Assembly (NCBI RefSeq): GCF_020520425.1
Contig: NC_079487.1
Span: forward strand, 46,073,219-46,137,218
DNA: 64,000 nt
Direction: 5' to 3'
From: Spinacia oleracea
Taxonomy: Eukaryota; Streptophyta; Magnoliopsida; Caryophyllales; Amaranthaceae
In this document: positions 12,278-23,058 of the stretch, in pieces
How positions within the stretch are numbered: the stretch's first letter is position 1
How the letters are laid out: the number at the start of each line of letters is the position of its first letter
Made by a program: the position numbers and the translations under genes
The notes under the pieces: model-generated
What the model saw: only the letters and a program-made list of their open reading frames with translations
Database searches by the model: none
Told to the model about the DNA's origin: nothing

Positions 12278-12303
12278 TCACCGCTGATGATGATTCAGAC
12301 TGA
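12278..12303 (+). pseudogene. Last codons of the split PMD accessory gene
   Basis: If element A and one TGACA copy are removed, the frame ending RDKGHVVD at 1855 continues as I-T-A-D-D-D-S-D and stops at TGA (12301-12303). The acidic end is a natural C-terminus. The TAA that seems to end the frame at 1858 belongs to the LTR. This identifies the insertion site as the last exon of the accessory gene. Confidence 0.75.
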
Positions 12304-12887
12304 CCCTGCATGGTAGCGAGTTCCAGCTTGCCTGGGTTGATTTTGTATAGGCTAGATTGTATTGTATTTGTATGGCTTGAAACTTGAATTTTTTTGTGTG
12401 GTTTGTATGGTTATGAACCTGAATTGGTTTGTAAAATTTGAAGGTTGGCTTTTGTATGTTTGAATGCTTGAAATTGTATGCGTAGTGTGTGCCTTGAAAT
12501 TTTGTAGCTATATGCATGCATGACAATTTTCCGAAAAATTTTGAAAAAATTTGCCCATTTTTTCGGGTGTATGTACCCACTATAAGCCCCCACTTTGACT
12601 GAGGTTTTGGTTAGGAAAAGCGCAAGTCAAAGTATATTCAAATCTTGCTTATGCATATGCAGACTCGACTTAGGACGCCGATCTAGGACTAGAATGCTTG
12701 AATTTTGAAAGAAAAAAATTGATCCGAAATCTGCCCGAAGCGTTGATCCAGACTACTTGAAATTGCGCGGCTTGCGGCTTTGGAATCTTGAATAATGGAG
12801 GTTGTACTCTGCTGTCCGAAACACTTAAGAGTGTGTACTCGGAGTCATAAGAGAGGACGGTGGCCTTGTCTTTAGATGCAGGTCTCT
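12304..12887. other. Spacer between the two antisense accessory genes of element H
   Basis: AT-rich sequence with many TTGAATTTG/TTGTATGG words, like the leader and LTR of the same Tat-like element. It may include the 3' end of the PMD transcript. I see no coding frame. Confidence 0.5.
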
Positions 12888-12953
12888 GCGCCTGGCGCAG
12901 GTTTGGCGCCTGGCGCCTGTGAGCTGTCGTGCAAGCCGACTTTTGTATAAATA
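12888..12953 (+). promoter_or_regulatory. Internal promoter for the DUF7745-like gene: CCTGGCGC boxes plus TATAAATA
   Basis: Plus strand: GCGCCTGGCGCAG (12888-12900) and TTGGCGCCTGGCGCCTG (12903-12919), followed by TATAAATA at 12946-12953, about 90 bases before the likely ATG at 13035. The H LTR has the same arrangement on the opposite strand: TATAAATA (complement of 42268-42275) preceded by CCTGGCGCCAGG and GCGCTGGGCGC boxes. The motifs are seen directly; promoter activity is inferred. Confidence 0.6.
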
Positions 12954-13034
12954 GGGAGCTTGTTGGATCATTTCTTGCATCAATCCTTCCCTGCTATCAT
13001 TGCATACTGCTTCCTCTCGAAAAGAAAAGAAGAT

Positions 13035-14457
13035 ATGGCTGTGTCTTTTGAAAGTGCCTTGAACTCGTGGCTTGGTTCGCTAGGCAAGTTGGAGAAAAGG
13101 GAGCTTGATGGCATGCATCTTGGGGTGCCCGTCTCTTTCCAGTTTGTAAAATTGGAATTGCACTTCATTCTTGCTGCTCTGGAGGCTTAAGACCCGAATC
13201 ATCATGTCTTCCGCTTTGGAAATAATGAGGTATGTCCCCTCCCTGAGGAATTTAGTGCCATATTGGGGTGGCCCTTGATGCTGGAGCCATGCATGCCTAG
13301 TGTTGAAGAACACTTTTTCTTGAACTTTGAAAGGTATTTGGGCCTGAAGCCCCCACTTTTGAGTGCTGTTGTATATGGCAGAGGGGTGGATTTGTCCCTC
13401 TTTGTCACCTACTTTGCTGGGCTTGATGTTCCCAAAGTTTTCCGCTTGAGAGCCTTGAGTTTTTGTATATTTGCTCGCTGTCTCTTTTCGAAGCAGGGGT
13501 TTGGCAATGGTGATGCCTCCCTAATTGAGATTGTAGAGCAGTTTGCTAATGGTCGGGACCTAATGCCGCTCGTGATTGGCGAAACATTGATGGGTCTTGA
13601 CATGCTGAAGTCGGACCCCTCTTCATTGCCGTCGGGAAGTCCGGTATTACTCCAAGTAAGGATCTGGAGCCTTCTTTGTATTGTTGAACTTGTACTTGTA
13701 CTTGAATTTTGAATGTTGAATTTTGAAATGTGCTTCTTGTATACTTCCCAAGGTTTAGCTTATGGAGAGGCTCATGTTGGAGGCACCACCGGAGAACATG
13801 GCAAGCTATAATAGAAAGGGTTTCACTGTGCGACCCATGTTGTATGGCCGGCTTTCATTGGATGAGTGGCGGTGTGCACTCTCTGGAATTGAATCTTGTA
13901 TAAGGTGGGTAGTTCCTTGGTGGGGAATTGCTGCTATGAGGGTGCCAAGCCTCATAATGCTAATCTTCTACTCGCCTGCTCGAGTGATGAGACAATATGG
14001 CTTGAAACAGGAGATCCCGGACTGTACTGAAGAGAACCCGAAACCTGTTGCGCTGAATGCAAATCGACTTGAAGTTTGGAGGCGGTATTGGATCGCCAAA
14101 CCATTCTTGAGTATCCAGTTCCCACCTGAGCCAGTTACTCTGTCTGCGGGGTATATTGTATGGATGAGAGGCCTAGGCCAGAGGGACATTTCTCTCTCTG
14201 GACCAGCTAGAGTCCGAGGTTCTAGAGCTAGACGTCCTGCATCAACTGACTATGAGGAAGGTGACGGGAGTGTGGCCCATCCGGTGCCTGACCGTTCGGA
14301 ATCCAAAGGAGGTTCGTCGTCCTCCTGTCTTGGAAGGCTTGCAAGTTCCTTCTCCCGCGGCTTGGGCAAGGGGAAGATTGATGATCGAATGGGGGGGGGG
14401 AGCCAGGGGATAGTACTCAAGGTGCCAAGACTCAAGAGCATAGTCGCCCGACCCTAG
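13035..14457 (+). pseudogene. DUF7745-like accessory gene of the Tat-like element, two exons, one in-frame stop
   Basis: Exon 1 (13035-13655) starts MAVSFESALNSWLGSL and continues through HVFRFGNNEVCPLPEEFSA and RALSFCIFARCLF. It ends at CAA|GTAAGG, and a 103-bp intron ends at TTTAG (13758). Exon 2 (13759-14457) gives LMERLMLEAPPENM and then the core WWGIAAMRVPSL...YSPARVMRQYGLKQEIPD. This resembles the DUF7745 family, plant proteins of unknown function often carried by retrotransposons. A single TAA at 13188-13190 interrupts exon 1; otherwise the frame is open through both exons, about 440 codons. The C-terminal part is Ser/Arg-rich, with a G9 run near 14391. It lies antisense to the H pol, with a TATA box 82 bases upstream. 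An upstream ATG at 12960 is in frame but very near the TATA box. Confidence 0.6.
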
Positions 14458-14533
14458 ATCTTTGTAGGCTAAATGTGTTTGAAATTGTATTTGAAGGAAT
14501 TGTGTTTAGAATGTGTTTGAAAAATGTGTTTAG

Positions 14534-14538
14534 AACAT
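14534..14538. repeat. Left target-site duplication of Athila element F (AACAT)
   Basis: AACAT precedes TGACAGGCT at 14539 and recurs at 26904-26908 after the other LTR end. Confidence 0.92.
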
Positions 14539-15990
14539 TGACAGGCTAAAGTCGTATCACCTAATCAAAAATAACCTAAGGTCCACTAGCTAGGTAGCAA
14601 GGGAAGTCAGGATCGAATCCACAGAGAAACAGGCGTTCTTTCTACTATCAATTAATTAATCTAGACTATTGTGAACAAGAGTTGGTTTGATGGTTTGCTA
14701 AAACTACGGCGATAATTAAACAACTATGAATCAATATATTAAGGAATCTAGGGCATAGGTTCACCAACAAATAACAATCCAAGACAACGAATAATCACGA
14801 TAATCAACAAGGTAGTTAATTAGACCAGCATGCTCTCTCGAATCGATACTAGTCACAGACTCAGAATTCACGGGCTCTCGCTACGTATTAATCCTAATTC
14901 CACCTATTGACACAAGCCTAAACATCAAATTGCATCTCTCAGATCTTAATTTGATATTGCATAACTACACAATTAAACCTGCGCAAATCTAATTGTATAG
15001 TGAAATAAACCAATCAATAGGAATTAATTACAATGCCAACAATCACAATTATTCAATATCCCTTCATATTAATCATGGATTCCCAAACCCTAGAAATTAG
15101 ACTACTCAAGCATATAAACAATAGACAAAGCAATTAGCATGATTGAAAACATAATTAAGGGAAAAACAAAAGATTGAAATAAGAACAATACCTAATTGAA
15201 GAACAATGGAAAATGAAAGCTTGAATTTTTGATTAAAAATAAACTAAGTGTTTAGAACAAATTAGAGAGAAAAAATAAGTGTTTAATACTAAAATATGCG
15301 ATAATAAGATGTCCAACTAAATTAACTAAGGGCTATATTTATAGTTTAGCCCAAAAAGCATTAAGAAAATCTGGAAAAGCTAAGTAAACCGCGCGCATGA
15401 GACGTCCTAGGTTGTCGTCGCCCGGTCGGGCGACCGTCCGCCCGTCGGGCGGGAAGCTCGAAATCCGCCCGACGGGCGCAGGTCTGCCCGCCGGGCGGAG
15501 GGAGACTTCTGGAATTCATCCGCACGCGCCCGGTCGGGCGCCACTCGCCCGTCGGGCGAGATGACATTTTGCTGCTGCTGCTCCTGATGGGCGCCCGGTG
15601 GGCACCGGGCGAAGCACCGCCCGTCAGGCGCCCGCTGCCTGCTGCTCTTTTCTGCTTGCTCGCCCGGTGGGCGAGGGGCAATCAACCGGGCGGAGGGCTA
15701 AGTGATCTGCCCTTCGTCCGCAACACCGAGTCTAACTTGCGGGGCTCGATCATGAACATTTAAGGCTCCTGTAAGTCGACAATAGTCGTCCCGAATCCCC
15801 TCGGGATTGTGTAGTGGCCTAAATCATCATGAAACGGGTCTAAAAAGACCAATTTCTCACTAAGTAGTCCTGAAACTCAAGGCACACTCAAATACACAGA
15901 TTAGTACTAAAAACGGCTCCTAAGAGCTCATTTGACGCATAAAAGTACTAAGGGACGGGGGTGAAAACACTATATAAAACGCACATATCA
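14539..15990 (-). repeat. 3' LTR of Athila element F
   Basis: 1452 bp. Read on minus: a U3 containing a GC-rich tract (15405-15690) of CGCCCGTCGGGCG palindromic words, then a TATA box (CTATAAATATAG, complement of 15333-15345), then an AT-rich U5 ending AGCCTGTCA. Long frames in the GC tract are compositional. Confidence 0.92.
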
Positions 15991-17583
15991 AACCTCCCCA
16001 AGCTAGATCCTTGCTTGTCCCTAAGCAAGGAAATCTTCGATGAACACAAGACCAACTTCACCCCCAACATATTTCAAAAATGAAAACATAATCCAAGGTA
16101 AAATCTAATAAGTATGCATCAATGTCAACCAATCAAATCCATTCAATCGCTAATCCACCTTAACAATCGTCACGCAAAGCGAACCACAAATGCACAATGG
16201 AATTCAAGACTACTGCTCACACACTCGTCACTCATTTATATGGCGGATAAAAGATGTACCCGTTCGCTCCCCTCCCAACATATAAGTGAACAATGCCCTC
16301 CCAAACTCACAACACTCGTGTGTCTAGAAAAACATACACTCAACCTAGTAGTCGACTCGGAATGTGTCATGTCATAACTTGCGTTGATAAACAACTACTT
16401 TCACATTAATACAACTCTATGCACAAAGGTCGGAAGGTCTTTCAAGCTTGTAATGATAGGCTTAGGTAAGGGTGTGGTAAATTTGGGTAAAATCTGTGCT
16501 TAAAGCCTTGGCTTTGGGGAGCATAAATCCTAGCAAATCCATGATCAATCACAAATGATGACCACAACTCTCCCACTCAACACATGAATAAAACAACAAA
16601 CAAACCACACCATACTTTCTTGCCTTGATTTCACAATTATAACCAATCACTCATGAAGATAAGAAGTTGTAATACCGGAGTGACAAAAGCTTGAATTATT
16701 TTGAGAATAACGATTTTTTTCTTTTTATTTTTTGCTCAATCTTTTTTTATTTTTTGCTCTTTTTTTTTCTTCTTTTGGAACCTTCACATTTTTTTTTATT
16801 CTCCTCATCTCATTCATTTTTCAGCTCTTTTTTTTTTCCAACAACAATCATGATAAGAACTTCCCTTTTCAATACTCAATATGCTCAAAATGTACCACAC
16901 TACAACTCCCTCGCCTCACTACTATTAGCTCCCCCAAGCTAGGCTTGGGACTAGTAACCAATGGGGCTTTCATGGGCTTGTAATATGGTTAGTCACCGAA
17001 TAAAGGGCACAAGCACAACATGAGTAGAAAAAGAGGGAACAAATATATCTAAATTCATCTGAAAGCTACCTAAATAGAAAAATGCCTTCGTCCTCCACAA
17101 TGTGCATGTATATGAGGCATAGAACACTACTAATAGTTGCAAACCAATACTCAAAATCAATAACACACCAGGAAGCTATCACACATCCTAACCAAGTCAA
17201 CTAGTCAAGCACCAAGTCCACAAGTAGTTAGTCGGAGTTGACTCATGTTAAGGCATCAAAGCAATCGAATATCAAATCATGGCTAACACATCTACACTGC
17301 CCATCATCAAATACCAAGAATCAAAACAATTTCCGCTCAAGGGGCACAGGGAAGCATGATATTGTATTCATCGGAACGTATTTTTGTAATTTTTTTTTTC
17401 AAAGCAATAAACTACTCTACAAAGCAATAAACACATTAAAATAATCACACAACAATAAGTAAATTCTGAAATAAAAGGAAAAGATACCTAATATGTACAG
17501 GTAATGTGAAACCCCCCCAAACCAAATCAGACAATGTCCTCATTGGCTCAAGGGGTACCGAACCATCATCATCATCAACAGCA
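15991..17583 (-). other. Polypurine tract and 3' non-coding region of Athila element F
   Basis: The minus strand next to the LTR reads GCTTGGGGAGGTT, a polypurine tract. The remaining 1.6 kb up to the stop of the extra ORF has no long frame. It includes T-rich runs (16710-16840), A-rich on the sense strand, and a CAAGCTTGTAATGATAGGCTTAGG stretch. I see nothing else in it. Confidence 0.6.
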
Positions 17584-19041
17584 TCACTGATGGCCTTGGC
17601 CATCATCACCATCATCACCATCGCCACCTTGGCCACCTTGGCCACCATAGCCGCTACTGCCCGCTCCAAACCCCCCGTAGTGGGTAGGCGTGAAGGTGCC
17701 CATGGAACCGGGGCCTCCGTACCCTTCCGTGGGGTAAGTAAACCAGGAAGGGTGCTGATGATCTGGGGCTATATAGCCTTGCCTGGCGTACTGATCGTAG
17801 AAAGGAAACATAGTCCTCTGGTGATCCGCGGCGAACTCATGGAAACCGAGCTCAAGTCTGCCCAGCCTCTCATGAATGGCCCCCAACTCCTCTGAAGACC
17901 CTTGCTCCTCCTGTGGAGCCGGACTACCTCTCTGTCCCGACCCTCTCTCTCTACGCCCTCCCCGCCGGAAATAGGTGTGAGGCGCGGCCTCGGGCTGTGG
18001 CTGGGGCTGGGGCTGGGCTAAGGGTGGTGCCTTCTCACCTACATACAGATAATGAGACTGACCCCTCGTAAAACTGGTGAGCCCGGTAGTGTCCGGTAGA
18101 GTAAAGAGAGCGTTCCTCTGGAACATCCATGACATCTGACCAGGAAGAAGTTCCCCGTACTCAGAGTGCACCCTGTAAAGGCTCCCAAAATACTCCAAAT
18201 CTAACAGATTGTTACCCCGGACCGCGGCATGGTCCCTCTCAGCAAAGTTTACCACCGCTATGGCAATGTGGGTGACTAAACCCGCTAAAGCAATATCGGT
18301 CAAGTAGCGGTAGTTAGCAGTAGTGAGCAAATGCATGGCCAGGTGATGGGACAAATTCATCCTGTATCCTTCATTTCCATCCAACAAGAACCCCCGGAGC
18401 ACCTCTAACTCTGTGCTCCTCACATTCTCCTTTTGGTCCCTCCCAAAGATGGTAAATGCCATAAACCGGAACCAAACAAAAGGGACGGGGTGTTGCACGC
18501 TAGATGCGTGCAAATGCTGCATGCTACTGGGATTGAAATCCCCAGTCAACTTTCCCCAAACTGAACTATTAAGATGTCCCTCCCCGGGGGACCTATCATG
18601 CTCAACAGATAATCCAAATATTGCACCAAAATCTTTAATAGACATATTAAAATCATTATTCAACAATCGAAAAGAAACTCTAGTGACATCCTTATATCCA
18701 TTTTTTGTGACATTAAATGAGCTAAGGAATTCAAGAGTAAGATCCCTAAATGTCAACCTAACCATGGAAAACATGTGCTTCATGCCCACCCCATGAAATA
18801 ATCTCCTAACATCCCTCTCAATACCCATATCATGCAAAGTATTCTGACAAATAAATCGAGTAGGGACTACCTTCCGAAGCTTGAGGTGTGCTAGACGAGT
18901 TTGTTGCTCCTCACTAGTAAGAATCATGTTCGGGAAAGCCGAGTCCGGTGCAAACTGAGGTGGTGGTGGCGGACGGCTCGAAGAAGCCTCCTCTTGTCTC
19001 CTTGTTGCTCCCGTGCAAGTCCTCTTTAGCCTAGAACCCAT
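17584..19041 (-). CDS. Athila extra ORF in the env position, intact (485 aa)
   Basis: One uninterrupted frame 3' of integrase. It resembles the ATHILA ORF-1 family of plant retrotransposons, whose function is unknown. Visible parts: a basic N-terminus with a Pro run (RPPPPPQF, about 24-31); a globular domain of about 290 residues with RFICQNTLHDMGI, LTLEFLSSF, FNMSIKDFGAIFGLS and FRFMAFTIFGRD; a QPQPQPQPE linker near 345; an Arg/Gly-rich stretch; and a Gly/Asp-rich tail (GGQGGQGGDGDDGDD). I see no signal peptide or membrane segment, so an envelope role is not supported. It has no stop, whereas the adjacent gag-pol has many. A GC-rich tract and TATA-like site lie 230-600 bases upstream, suggesting separate transcription. 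Confidence 0.8.
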   Translation of the reverse strand: MGSRLKRTCTGATRRQEEASSSRPPPPPQFAPDSAFPNMILTSEEQQTRLAHLKLRKVVPTRFICQNTLHDMGIERDVRRLFHGVGMKHMFSMVRLTFRDLTLEFLSSFNVTKNGYKDVTRVSFRLLNNDFNMSIKDFGAIFGLSVEHDRSPGEGHLNSSVWGKLTGDFNPSSMQHLHASSVQHPVPFVWFRFMAFTIFGRDQKENVRSTELEVLRGFLLDGNEGYRMNLSHHLAMHLLTTANYRYLTDIALAGLVTHIAIAVVNFAERDHAAVRGNNLLDLEYFGSLYRVHSEYGELLPGQMSWMFQRNALFTLPDTTGLTSFTRGQSHYLYVGEKAPPLAQPQPQPQPEAAPHTYFRRGGRRERGSGQRGSPAPQEEQGSSEELGAIHERLGRLELGFHEFAADHQRTMFPFYDQYARQGYIAPDHQHPSWFTYPTEGYGGPGSMGTFTPTHYGGFGAGSSGYGGQGGQGGDGDDGDDGQGHQ

Positions 19042-19296
19042 TGTTGAAGATGATTTGAGTTTTGAAATGTTTTTGGTGGAATTGGGTTTTTTGTGGAGAG
19101 TGAGAAAGAGTGAAAATTGTTTGGTGGAGGTTGAAGAGCATGTGATGAGGATGATTTTGGTGTGTGGCTTGATGAATTTGAGTGAGAGATGAGGGAGATA
19201 TGGAGAGTTGAAGTTCTTAGGGTTTGGGGTTTAATGGAGTTTGAGAGAGGTTAAAGGAGATGATTGAAAGATGAAGTGAAAAGGAAAGGGGGAAAA

Positions 19297-19640
19297 TCCC
19301 GTATTTAAGGCCGAAATGTCCCTCCTCCCGCCGGGCCAACACCCGCCCGACGGGCCTGTGGCTCGTAGGCCGCCCGATGAGCACAGGTCCGCCCGTCGGG
19401 CGAATGGCGACATTGGTTTCTCATTCCGCACGCGCCCGGTCGGGCAGCTCCAGCCCGGCGGGCGACGGGCGATTTTTCCGAAAAAGGCTTTTCTCTCTCC
19501 ACCCGTCGGGCGCAGGTCTGCGCGACGGGTGGAGGGAGACGTTTTGCAGTCTTCTCCTTGCGCCCGGTCGGGCGGCTCTCGCCCGGCGGGCATTTTGCGA
19601 CTTTGCTCCTCGCGGATTGTTCTATCATTTCGTGCTTAGG
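19297..19640 (-). promoter_or_regulatory. Candidate internal promoter of the Athila extra ORF, resembling the LTR promoter
   Basis: About 300 bases (19316-19625) of GC-rich palindromic words, CGCCCGACGGGC, GCCCGTCGGGCG and CGCGCCCGGTCGGGC, like the tract in the LTR U3. Downstream on minus is CCTTAAATACGGG (complement of 19298-19310), a TATA-like site, then about 250 bases of leader to the ATG at 19041. The LTR shows the same order of tract and TATA box. Shared motifs are seen; promoter function is inferred. Confidence 0.55.
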
Positions 19641-19837
19641 AGCTAAACCTGTACATCATTAAACACCCAAAGACCGTAAAAATACTCTCTCCTCACCACT
19701 CATAAGCAAAGAGACTAAACTACAAAACACACAAAGCAAAACTTAAACTATCGAAAGCAATGAAATACGGGTTGCCTCCCGCAAAGCGCTGGTTTATTCA
19801 TAGGTCCCGCTCGACCTTGTTACCATGAATATGCAGT

Positions 19838-21244
19838 TTATGAGGCGGAGGGATTGAGGTGATGGACCTCAACAACTCCTACAGTAGCCTCATCATGGTA
19901 CAAATTCAGACATTGCCAGTTGACCTTGAATCGTTCACCCTTATCATTCTCTACTTCAACAGACCCAAACTTGCTTACCATAGTCACGGTGAACGGCCCA
20001 GACCACCTAGACTTAAGTTTTCCAGGAAATAACTTAAGCTTAGAGTTAAAGAGTAGAACCTTGTCGCCCACCGCGAACTCTCTATGCAAAATGTGATTGT
20101 CGTGCCACTTCTTGGTCTTTTCCTTATAAATCCGGGCACTATCATAAGCTTGTAGTCGGAATTCATCGAGCTCACCCAATTAAAGTAACCGCTTCTCACC
20201 GGCTAACTTTGCATCCATGTTGAGCTGTTTGATTGCCCAATAAGCCTTGTACTCCATTTCTACTAGTAAGTGACATGCTTAGCCATACACCACATACACC
20301 AACCGATACGGGGAGGTACCAATAGGTGTCTTAAAGGCGGTTCTGTATGCCCATAGAGTATCATCTAGCTTATCGCTCCAATCCTTCCTAGACTTCGCCA
20401 CCACCTTCTCAAGGATAGATTTGATCTCTCGGTTGGAGACCTCAACTTGACCACTCGTCTGAGGGTGGTAGGCTAGCCCAGTGCGGTGATAAACCCCATA
20501 CTTACGCATGAGCGCATCCAGATGCTTCTCATGGAAGTGTGACCCTCCATCACTGATCAAAACGCGCGGAACCCCAAATCTAGGAAAAATGATCTTCTTG
20601 AACAGGGAAATGACTGTCTTTGCATCGTTGGTAGGTGAGGCAACGGCTTCTACCCACTTTGACACATAATCTACAGCAACAAGGATATACAAGTTACCCT
20701 TGGACGATGGGAATGGTCCCATGTAATCAATTCCCCACACATCGAAAATCTCAACCTCAAGGATCCCGTTCTGTGGCATCTCATACCTCCTCGAAATAGT
20801 GCCGGCCCTCTGGCACGCATCACAAGCCATAATAAAAGCCTGTGCATGCTTGAACATAGTACGCCAGTAAAAACCACATTGTGACAGCTTAGCGTTTGTT
20901 TTAGACGGTCCATGGTGACCACCATAAGGTGAAGAATGACACCTACTGATAACACCTTGAACTTCCCATTCTGGAATACAACGCTTGTACAACCCCTCAG
21001 CAGTCTGACGAAACAAATAAGGGTCTTCCCAAAAGTAGAACCGGACATCATGTAGGAATTTCTTCTTCTGTTGATATGTAAGATCGGCCGGAAGAATTCC
21101 CCCCACAATGTAGTTAGCAAAATCTGCGAACCATGGTGACTGACTGGCAAGTGCAAGTAGATGATCATCCGGAAATGAATTATCAATCGGTGTAGATCCC
21201 TTACCATCATCACACCTCAATCTAGACAAGTGATCTGCAACCAC
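19838..21244 (-). pseudogene. Athila F integrase and C-terminal pol
   Basis: The segment starts [10 protein letters not shown], the end of the RNase H/linker. The integrase zinc-finger region follows (GGHHG...CDACQRAG), then the catalytic core: WGIDYMGPF (Asp), [10 protein letters not shown] (Asp), and [21 protein letters not shown] (Glu). The GPY-like C-terminal part FPGKLKSRWSGPFTV lies at 19838-20179. A TAA replaces the codon after YVVYG (20276-20278) and another stop lies near 20180, so integrase and its C-terminus are separate frames. The 20180-20275 stretch still encodes CHLLVEMEYKAYWAIKQLN. Integrase would insert the cDNA in the nucleus; this copy cannot make the full protein. Confidence 0.85.
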
Positions 21245-22498
21245 ATTCTCAGCCTCTTTCTTGTCGCGGATCTCTAGATCAAACTCCTATAGCAGTAGTA
21301 TCCAGCGAATAAGCCTGGGCTTGGCTTCTTTCTTTGAGAGCAGATACTTAAGGGCCGCATGGTCAGTATAGACTATCACCTTGGACCCAACCAGATAGGT
21401 GCGAAACTTGTCCAAGGCATAGACTATGGCTAGAAGCTCCTTCTCAGTAGTAGCATAATTAACTTGAGCTTCATCTAAGGTCTTACTTGCATAGTAAATT
21501 GCATGCAAAACCTTTTCCTTTCTCTGACCCAAAACTGCCCCAACTGCATAATCACTTGCATCACACATTATCTCGAACGGAAGATCCCATTCGGGAGAAC
21601 GAATGATGGGAGCCGTAATCAGTGCCTGTTTAATCCTGTCAAAAGCCTCGAGACAAGCATCAGTAAACACAAACGGAGCATCCTTGAGGAGGAGCTGGGT
21701 AAGTGGTTTAACAATTTTAGAAAAATCCTTGATAAAGTGGCGATAAAACCCCGCATGACCAAGAAAACTTCTAACACCCTTCACATTAACTGGAGGGGGT
21801 AATTGTTGAATCACTTGGACCTTAGCTCGATCCACCTGAATGCCCTTATCAGATATCAAATGTCCCAAAACCACCCCTTCAGTAACCATGAAATGACACT
21901 TTTCCCAGTTCAAGACTAAATTACACTCTTCACATCTTTTCAAAACTTTAGTCAGATTTAGCAAGCAAGAATCAAAAGAAGTACCATAGACGCTAAAATC
22001 ATCCATAAACACTTCCATGATAGACTCAATAAAATCAGAAAAGATACTCATCATGCAACGTTGGAAAGTAGCGGGTGCATTACACAAACCAAAAGGCATC
22101 CTACGATATGCAAAGGTACCATAGGGACAGGTGAAGGTGGTCTTTTCCTGGTCGTCTGGATGTATGGGAATTTGAAAGAAACCAAAATAACCATCCAGAT
22201 AACAGAAAAACTTGTGACAGGCCAGCCTTTCTAACATTTGATCAATGAAGGGAAGGGGAAAATGGTCCTTTTTAGTAGCAACATTAAGACGCCTATAATC
22301 AATACACATGCGCCAACCTGTGATTACCCTAGTTGGTATCAACTCATTTTTTTCATTTCTCACCACAGTTTTCCCCCCTTTCTTAGGCACTACTTGAACA
22401 TGACTCACCCACTTAGAATCAGACACAGCGTATACAATACCCGCATCAAGCAATTTCATAACTTCAGTTTTTACAACATCTTGCATGACAGGGTTCAA
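21245..22498 (-). pseudogene. Athila F reverse transcriptase and RNase H
   Basis: A 403-codon open frame covers [60 protein letters not shown] and the active-site box [10 protein letters not shown] (F-M-D-D). RNase H follows, with [37 protein letters not shown] and [16 protein letters not shown] at 21284-21286 separates it from [15 protein letters not shown]. In related elements the strand motif GYSGFFQI is usual; here it is GYFGFFQI. Gypsy RT-RNase H copies genomic RNA in virus-like particles. Confidence 0.88.
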
Positions 22499-23058
22499 AC
22501 GACGCTAGGGTTGGATGCATGGTTTATGATTTTCATCTAGACGTATCCTATGCATACAAAAATCAGGGCTAATACCCTTTAAATAATCAATACTGTACCC
22601 AATGGCCTTTTTATGCCTTTTCAACAAAATAAGAAGTTGGGATAACTGGTCTGCATCAAGTGCAGTACTGACAATCACATGGCAAAGTTTTCATCATCTA
22701 AAAACGCATATTTAAGGTTAGCAGGAAGATGCTTAAGTTCGGGTTTCTTTACCTTTTTAACAGAACAAACTGGCCGAACTAACCTCTTCAATCTGGTGCT
22801 CTCCGGCTCAGATTCTCCACCATTAAGAGCCAACTCCAGAGCATCCACTTCAGCACTCCAAGAACTGCTATCACCTGCAGAAGACTCACAACAAAGCACT
22901 GCCTCCAAGGGATCTCTTTCGAGAACTTGGGAGACGTTATAACGAGTAATAAAATCAACTACATCTATACGATAGCATTGTTCTACCTCTAGCATGGGAC
23001 TTTTTAAGGCACTGTTCAGATTAAAAGTCACCTTATCATCCCCAACAGACAAAGTCAA
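22499..23058 (-). pseudogene. Athila F linker between protease and reverse transcriptase
   Basis: The segment begins LTLSVGDDKVTFNLN directly after an in-frame TAA that ends the protease frame. It continues through an acidic region to LKYAFLDDENFAM, where a frameshift moves reading to STALDADQLSQLLILLKRHKKAIGY and ISPDFCMHRI. A TAG before RRLNPVMQD blocks the frame at about 22505. These are conserved pol parts of Athila elements just before RT. Confidence 0.78.

Noticed and set aside
15361..15763. Open frames in the Athila LTR and in 19231-19646 (Pro/Arg-rich)
   Set aside because: They coincide with the CGCCCGTCGGGCG palindrome tract and are open in opposite directions.
16690..16983. Phe/Leu-rich 83-codon frames resembling a membrane protein
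   Set aside because: They are translations of T-rich runs in the Athila 3' region; no start context or homologue.
17584..19041. Athila extra ORF as a viral-type envelope protein
   Set aside because: I see no signal peptide, no membrane-spanning segment and no fusion-peptide-like stretch; only the position after pol suggests env.
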